NCBI RefSeq assembly: GCF_003987225.1
Contig: NZ_PIPX01000001.1
Span: 558,001-622,000 of the forward strand
Length of the DNA: 64,000 nucleotides
From: Pseudidiomarina homiensis
GTDB taxonomy: Bacteria; Pseudomonadota; Gammaproteobacteria; Enterobacterales; Alteromonadaceae
Direction: 5' to 3'
Shown piece by piece: positions 60,011-64,000 of the stretch (positions are counted from its first letter, which is position 1; each line of letters begins with the position of its first letter). The notes below the pieces were generated by a model, which saw nothing but the letters and a program-made list of their open reading frames with translations, was not told where the DNA came from and made no database searches. The position numbers and the translations under genes were made by a program.

Positions 60011-60089
60011 GTACCCCAATTCAATCGCACCACAGCTGAAATTTTGCTAATCTGACCGCACTTTAGTTGCTGTAAATAAGGTATTTTAC

Positions 60090-60803
60090 ATGTCCACACA
60101 ATTGCTTTTATGCTCAAGTTCTAAAGCTGGTGATAGTGCCTATCTAGAACCCGTCATTCCGCATTTAAAAGAACGCTTGGCAGCACCGAGCAACATCCTT
60201 TTCGTACCCTACGCCGGTGTTGGCATGAGCTACGATGACTACACCGCAAGAGTAGCTACGGCTCTCGAACCACATGGTTATAAGGTAATCGGTTTGCATA
60301 CCGAAGTTGATGCGCAAGCGGCGTGTCGCAATGCCGATGCGATTTTAGTGGGCGGCGGTAACACGTTTCATCTGCTCGCCCAGTTACAACAACAGGACTT
60401 AATCCCGTCGATTCGTGACGCTGTAGCAGCTGGGATGCCCTACATAGGCTGGAGCGCCGGCTCAAATATTGCTGGTTTAAGCATTCGCACCACTAATGAT
60501 ATGCCGATTGTACAACCGCGTTCCTTCGATGCCTTGGCGTTAGTGCCTTTTCAACTTAACCCTCATTACAGCGACTATCAGCCGCCGGGCTTTCACGGCG
60601 AAACGCGTGATCAGCGCTTAGCGGAATTCATGATCGTAGCGCCGCAGACCCCAGTGCTGGCAATTCGGGAAGGCACTTCATTAAAAATTGACGGTAACCG
60701 AATGGTCTTACTGGGTGAAACCGATGGCTGTGTTTTCAGCGCTGGTCACAAAGCTGTACTGCCACGTAATAGCGACATTAGCTCCTGGCTGGCAGGGAAG
60801 TAA
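60090..60803 (+). CDS. pepE: Peptidase E (alpha-aspartyl dipeptidase)
   Basis: Cytoplasmic S51 serine peptidase that cleaves Asp-Xaa dipeptides. 237 residues (Salmonella 229). The nucleophile serine is in [23 protein letters not shown] (near residue 125), and [12 protein letters not shown] precedes it. ATG 60090 is used; the ribosome site is weak (AAGGTA at 60077-60082). The last 58 bases overlap convergent bioD. Confidence 0.95.
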   Translation: MSTQLLLCSSSKAGDSAYLEPVIPHLKERLAAPSNILFVPYAGVGMSYDDYTARVATALEPHGYKVIGLHTEVDAQAACRNADAILVGGGNTFHLLAQLQQQDLIPSIRDAVAAGMPYIGWSAGSNIAGLSIRTTNDMPIVQPRSFDALALVPFQLNPHYSDYQPPGFHGETRDQRLAEFMIVAPQTPVLAIREGTSLKIDGNRMVLLGETDGCVFSAGHKAVLPRNSDISSWLAGK

Positions 60804-61471
60804 CCGGCAACAGCTTTAGGGTTGGCGGTTTTTTGAAACGGTATGCTCGCCAATAGAGGTGCTTGATAGTGCGTTTCAAGATACTCCGCCAGCCACAGTT
60901 CGTTCTCATCTGCTAACGCCATGGCTTCAGGCTGTGCTTGATTCGCCACCCAGCCCACCAAGTTCAAACCGCGCCGATGAATGTCTGCAGCAGTTAACAG
61001 TGCATGGTTTAGGCACCCCAATCGCATACCGACCACGAGTACAATGTTGCCATGCACTGCTGTAGCGAAATCCGCAAGTGACTCCGTCGCGTTTAATGGC
61101 ACTAACCAACCGCCTGCTCCTTCAATAAGCAGCAGGTCATGTGCCACATCAGTAAGTTGTTCATGCGCGGTTTTTAAGTCAGCGACCGTTAAATCGATCC
61201 CTTGCTGCTGAGCGGCAAGGTGCGGAGCAACAGGCGCAGACAAACAAATCGGGTTTATAGCCTCATAGGCAACAGGCCCGCAGGTCATTGCCTGCTCCAA
61301 CTGCAGTGCGTCACTGTTACGCAGGCCAGCCACAGTTGCGTCAGCGCCAGCAGCAACAGGCTTCATCGCTAAGGTCCGAAAATGACCTTCAGCTAACCGC
61401 TCTAACAGCGCAGCACTGACTAGCGTTTTGCCAACATCGGTATCTGTTCCTGTTACAAATACGCAAGTCAT
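60746..61471 (-). CDS. bioD: Dethiobiotin synthetase BioD
   Basis: ATP-dependent ring closure of diaminopelargonic acid with CO2. 241 residues with P-loop GTDTDVGKT (residues 8-16), the substrate lysine in AMKPVAAG, and LIEGAGGWLVPL. Its ATG is two bases after the bioC stop. Its 3' end overlaps pepE by 58 bases on the opposite strand, so the last ~19 codons of each gene are mutually constrained. Confidence 0.96.
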   Translation of the reverse strand: MTCVFVTGTDTDVGKTLVSAALLERLAEGHFRTLAMKPVAAGADATVAGLRNSDALQLEQAMTCGPVAYEAINPICLSAPVAPHLAAQQQGIDLTVADLKTAHEQLTDVAHDLLLIEGAGGWLVPLNATESLADFATAVHGNIVLVVGMRLGCLNHALLTAADIHRRGLNLVGWVANQAQPEAMALADENELWLAEYLETHYQAPLLASIPFQKTANPKAVAGYFPASQELMSLLRGSTAL

Positions 61472-61473
61472 GT

Positions 61474-62268
61474 TTAATTTTCCTCAATAGGTTTTACACC
61501 TGACAACAGACCAATACGCCAATGCAGCTCAAGCATGCCATTGGCATTGCGGTGTTGTTCTAATGCTTGTTTCAGTCGTAAAAAACGCTCTCGCCCGTAT
61601 AAACCAGTTGCGCTACGCGCGGTATAATTTGCCCCTACGCCCTTTAGTTCATGCAGCATTGCTTCCACGGTAGGAAACTCTTGCACGACATTCACCACTT
61701 CGCAGTCAATCTGCCACGGTAACCCTTGCACTTCCGTTACAAATGCAGAAAAGTCCAGCCATTGATTCGTGTGCCGCTGACCATCAACAGCAGTAAAACA
61801 ATCACCCAAAGGCTGCAGTGAACCAGCAAGTACTGTCGACGCTGCAATTTGTGCCCCGGGTGCCAACACGCGATACCACTCCGCAAGTAAAGCGGATAAA
61901 TCATTACTCCACTGCATCGCTAAGTTACTAAACAATAAGCCGACACTCTGTCGACGCAAAGGTAACTGCTCCATGTCCGCCGCAACGAGGTTCATACTTG
62001 GGTTATGGCGTTGTGCTTCGGTCAACATTGCTGGAGTAATGTCCATACCGAGATAATGACCACCCAACTGAGAAAGTTTCTCCTGGTGATGTGCTGGGCC
62101 ACAACCAAGATCAAGTAGCATAGATTCGGCTGCTACTAAAGGACTTAAACGTTGTAATAATGCGTCGGCAATACCACGCTGCAGTCGATCGTAATGGGTA
62201 TAGGTGCGCGCAGCGCGGGCAAAATAACGAGCGACCCGTTGTTTATCGTAGAGACTGGTAGCTTTCAC
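61474..62268 (-). CDS. bioC: Malonyl-ACP O-methyltransferase BioC
   Basis: Methylates malonyl-ACP so it can enter fatty-acid elongation as a pimelate precursor. 264 residues (E. coli 251). FARAARTYTHYDRLQRGIAD is the typical BioC start, the SAM motif is LLDLGCGPAHHQEKL, and LFSNLAMQWSNDL follows. GTG 62268 overlaps the bioF stop by four bases. The demethylating esterase (bioH or similar) is not in the window. Confidence 0.95.
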   Translation of the reverse strand: MKATSLYDKQRVARYFARAARTYTHYDRLQRGIADALLQRLSPLVAAESMLLDLGCGPAHHQEKLSQLGGHYLGMDITPAMLTEAQRHNPSMNLVAADMEQLPLRRQSVGLLFSNLAMQWSNDLSALLAEWYRVLAPGAQIAASTVLAGSLQPLGDCFTAVDGQRHTNQWLDFSAFVTEVQGLPWQIDCEVVNVVQEFPTVEAMLHELKGVGANYTARSATGLYGRERFLRLKQALEQHRNANGMLELHWRIGLLSGVKPIEEN

Positions 62269-63437
62269 GTCGCAAACTCTGCAAAACTGCGCTGCAATGC
62301 CTGCACAAGCTGGCGTATGTCTTTTTCATGATGTGCCGCTGTTAGCGTTAGACGTAAACGGGCCGTCCCCTCTGGCACCGTCGGAGGCCGAATGGCACTA
62401 CACCAAATACCCGCTTCACGCAGTCGTTGACTCATATGTAATGCTGCGCCATCACTACCAATACGTAACGTTTGGATGGCATGGCGCGATGAACACAGCG
62501 GCAGACCTGCCGCTTGAGAGAGTTGCTGAAAGTACGCAACATTGGCGGCGAGCTTACTGCGTAAGTCGCTTCCCTCTGCACTGATAATAATTTCAACCGC
62601 AGCTTTAATTGCCGACGCTTGTGCTGGCGGCATCGCGGTCGAATAAATAAGTTCCGGACAGTAGTTCACTAAATAATCAGCGCTAGCATCATCGGTCGCA
62701 ACAGCACCACCCGCGACGCCACAGGCCTTGCCAAAGGCTAAACTGATGAGGCCAACTTGTGCGACGGAGAAGTCTGCCGCTACGCTGCGCCCAGCGTCAC
62801 CACAGACTCCGAAACCATGCGCATCATCAAGCATGACATCACCATGACCCGACGTATCAAGTAGGCTGACCAAAGCATCGTTGGTCAGCGCATCCCCATC
62901 CATACTAAAAATTGATTCGCTTATCAGTAGTGCGCTTTCAGGCTGCTTTTTCAACCAGCGCTCAGCAGTAGCAAAATCATTGTGTTGAAAGCGGCGCCAG
63001 CGTTGGCCACTGTGCTTTGCACCTTGCAGTAGAGAAGCATGTGCCAACCGATCAAGATAAAGATGGTTATACAATGGCCCAAGCGTCGTCAGCACACCCA
63101 CGTTTGCCGCAAATGCAGAGTTAAAGAGAAGCACTCTGGGACGCTGCAAAACCTCACTGAGCAGTGCGCATAATTCGGCATGATGTTCCGTATAGCCAGT
63201 CACCAGCGCCGAAGCGCCCGCTCCTGCCGCTACGGCTTGCGCATAAGCGTCAAGCACCTTGGGGTGTCGACCTAAGCCCAAATAGTCATTACTGGAGAAC
63301 TGCAAATACTTGGTTCCAGCAACAGCTATTTGAGTGCTTGATAATGGTGTAACCGACTGTAATAGCCGAGTTCGATCTTGCTCGGCACGTTGCTTCAGCT
63401 GTTTTGCCATCGCCACCATCACTGACTTTTGCAGCAT
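62265..63437 (-). CDS. bioF: 8-amino-7-oxononanoate synthase BioF
   Basis: PLP enzyme joining pimeloyl-ACP with L-alanine. 390 residues (E. coli 384): FSSNDYLGLGRHPKV near 50, DDAHGFGVCGDAG, and the PLP lysine in SLAFGKACGVAGGA (near 240). Alternative starts at codons 7 and 10 are possible, but the first ATG lies 14 bases after the bioB stop. Confidence 0.96.
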   Translation of the reverse strand: MLQKSVMVAMAKQLKQRAEQDRTRLLQSVTPLSSTQIAVAGTKYLQFSSNDYLGLGRHPKVLDAYAQAVAAGAGASALVTGYTEHHAELCALLSEVLQRPRVLLFNSAFAANVGVLTTLGPLYNHLYLDRLAHASLLQGAKHSGQRWRRFQHNDFATAERWLKKQPESALLISESIFSMDGDALTNDALVSLLDTSGHGDVMLDDAHGFGVCGDAGRSVAADFSVAQVGLISLAFGKACGVAGGAVATDDASADYLVNYCPELIYSTAMPPAQASAIKAAVEIIISAEGSDLRSKLAANVAYFQQLSQAAGLPLCSSRHAIQTLRIGSDGAALHMSQRLREAGIWCSAIRPPTVPEGTARLRLTLTAAHHEKDIRQLVQALQRSFAEFAT

Positions 63438-63451
63438 AAGTAACGGCTCGA

Positions 63452-64000
63452 TTAACTAACTTCGTAATAACGCACAGGCTGAGCCTGCTCTTGTATAGCA
63501 TCTTCGATAACGGCCTCGTGGACATCATCACTGTAACCATCATGTTGCAGCGGTTCGATACCTAAACGCGTGAACAACAGCTGATCTTTGTCGGCTTCAG
63601 GATTCGGTGTGGTTAATAAACGTTCACCATAAAAAATAGAGTTAGCGCCGGCAAAAAAGCACATCGCTTGTAGCTCATCGCTCATGGTTTCGCGACCTGC
63701 GCTCAAACGGACAAAGGACGTCGGCATAATAATACGTGCGACGGCAATGGTACGTACAAACTCGAACGGGTCCATGTCATCAAGTTCTGCGAATGGTGTA
63801 CCCTTGACCTTAACCAACATATTCACCGGCACGCTTTCTGGATGCTTCGGAAGGTTCGCTAGTTGTTGCAATAAACCGGCACGATCCGCGCGGCTCTCGC
63901 CCATACCAACGATGCCTCCAGCACAAACTTTCATTCCTGCATCACGGACATTACTCAGTGTTTGTAAGCGATCGTGGTAGGTGCGTGTACTGATGATCTC
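63452..64000 (-). CDS. bioB: Biotin synthase BioB, C-terminal 182 residues (5' end outside window)
   Basis: Radical-SAM enzyme inserting sulfur into dethiobiotin. The visible part reads in from the window edge as [19 protein letters not shown], then [15 protein letters not shown] (a cluster-2 cysteine), [10 protein letters not shown] and [25 protein letters not shown] with the cluster arginine. The radical-SAM CxxxCxxC triad is in the missing N-terminal half. First gene of bioBFCD as seen; bioA is expected beyond the edge. Confidence 0.97.
   Translation of the reverse strand, partial: EIISTRTYHDRLQTLSNVRDAGMKVCAGGIVGMGESRADRAGLLQQLANLPKHPESVPVNMLVKVKGTPFAELDDMDPFEFVRTIAVARIIMPTSFVRLSAGRETMSDELQAMCFFAGANSIFYGERLLTTPNPEADKDQLLFTRLGIEPLQHDGYSDDVHEAVIEDAIQEQAQPVRYYEVS

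Noticed and set aside
60011-60117. Taking the whole - strand frame up to 60117 as a 105-residue gene
   Set aside because: Only the C-terminal ~60 residues resemble HtpX. The upstream part is unlike any family and overlaps the pepE start and its promoter region.

Overview
The window reads as the replication-terminus region of a gammaproteobacterial chromosome, most likely an Idiomarinaceae member (Idiomarina or Pseudidiomarina type, order Alteromonadales). That placement is inferred from gene content and gene order, not from a database search. A near-perfect chromosome-dimer resolution site (dif) lies at 26316-26343. It matches the E. coli dif core as I remember it at 26 of 28 positions. Left of dif, genes run mostly on the + strand toward it; immediately right of it they run on the - strand. 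There is no prophage, insertion sequence, CRISPR array or recognisable defence system.

Left arm (1-26.2 kb): 3' end of proQ, prc, a sodium-coupled amino-acid symporter, an NhaC antiporter, pepN, and a 180-kDa NAD-glutamate dehydrogenase gene overlapping pyrD. Then comes a block that largely keeps E. coli order: pyrD-zapC-(cpdB-like, tRNA-fMet)-rlmKL-glutaredoxin-like-uup-DUF3466-rmf-fabA-lonH. The fabA promoter carries a FabR-type operator exactly between its -35 and -10 boxes. Beyond lonH are a decayed traB/gumN fragment and then dif.

Right arm (26.5-64 kb): a periplasmic SRPBCC protein coupled to an RND efflux pump and its adaptor; an NfeD/SPFH pair; the cbb3 oxidase structural genes (ccoNOQP) with assembly genes (fixH, ccoI, ccoS, a TauE/SafE-type protein); uspE and ttcA, with no fnr at the place where relatives often have it; a bax-like gene; rluE-mnmA-hflD-purB-roxA; leucine dehydrogenase; ydiJ, ppsA and ppsR; a DUF1338 protein; class II DAHP synthase; an htpX relic; pepE; and the biotin operon bioB-F-C-D, with bioB cut by the window end.

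Together the genes suggest an aerobic, sodium-rich-habitat bacterium living on peptides and amino acids. Evidence is PepN and PepE, NSS import, NAD-GDH and leucine dehydrogenase deamination, PEP synthase for gluconeogenesis, and a high-affinity oxidase. I did not find a clearly new multi-gene system. The best leads are the dif locus with eroded genes beside it, the tRNA-fMet whose T-arm supplies the stop codon of a convergent gene, the SRPBCC-RND coupling, the missing fnr, and the htpX relic.
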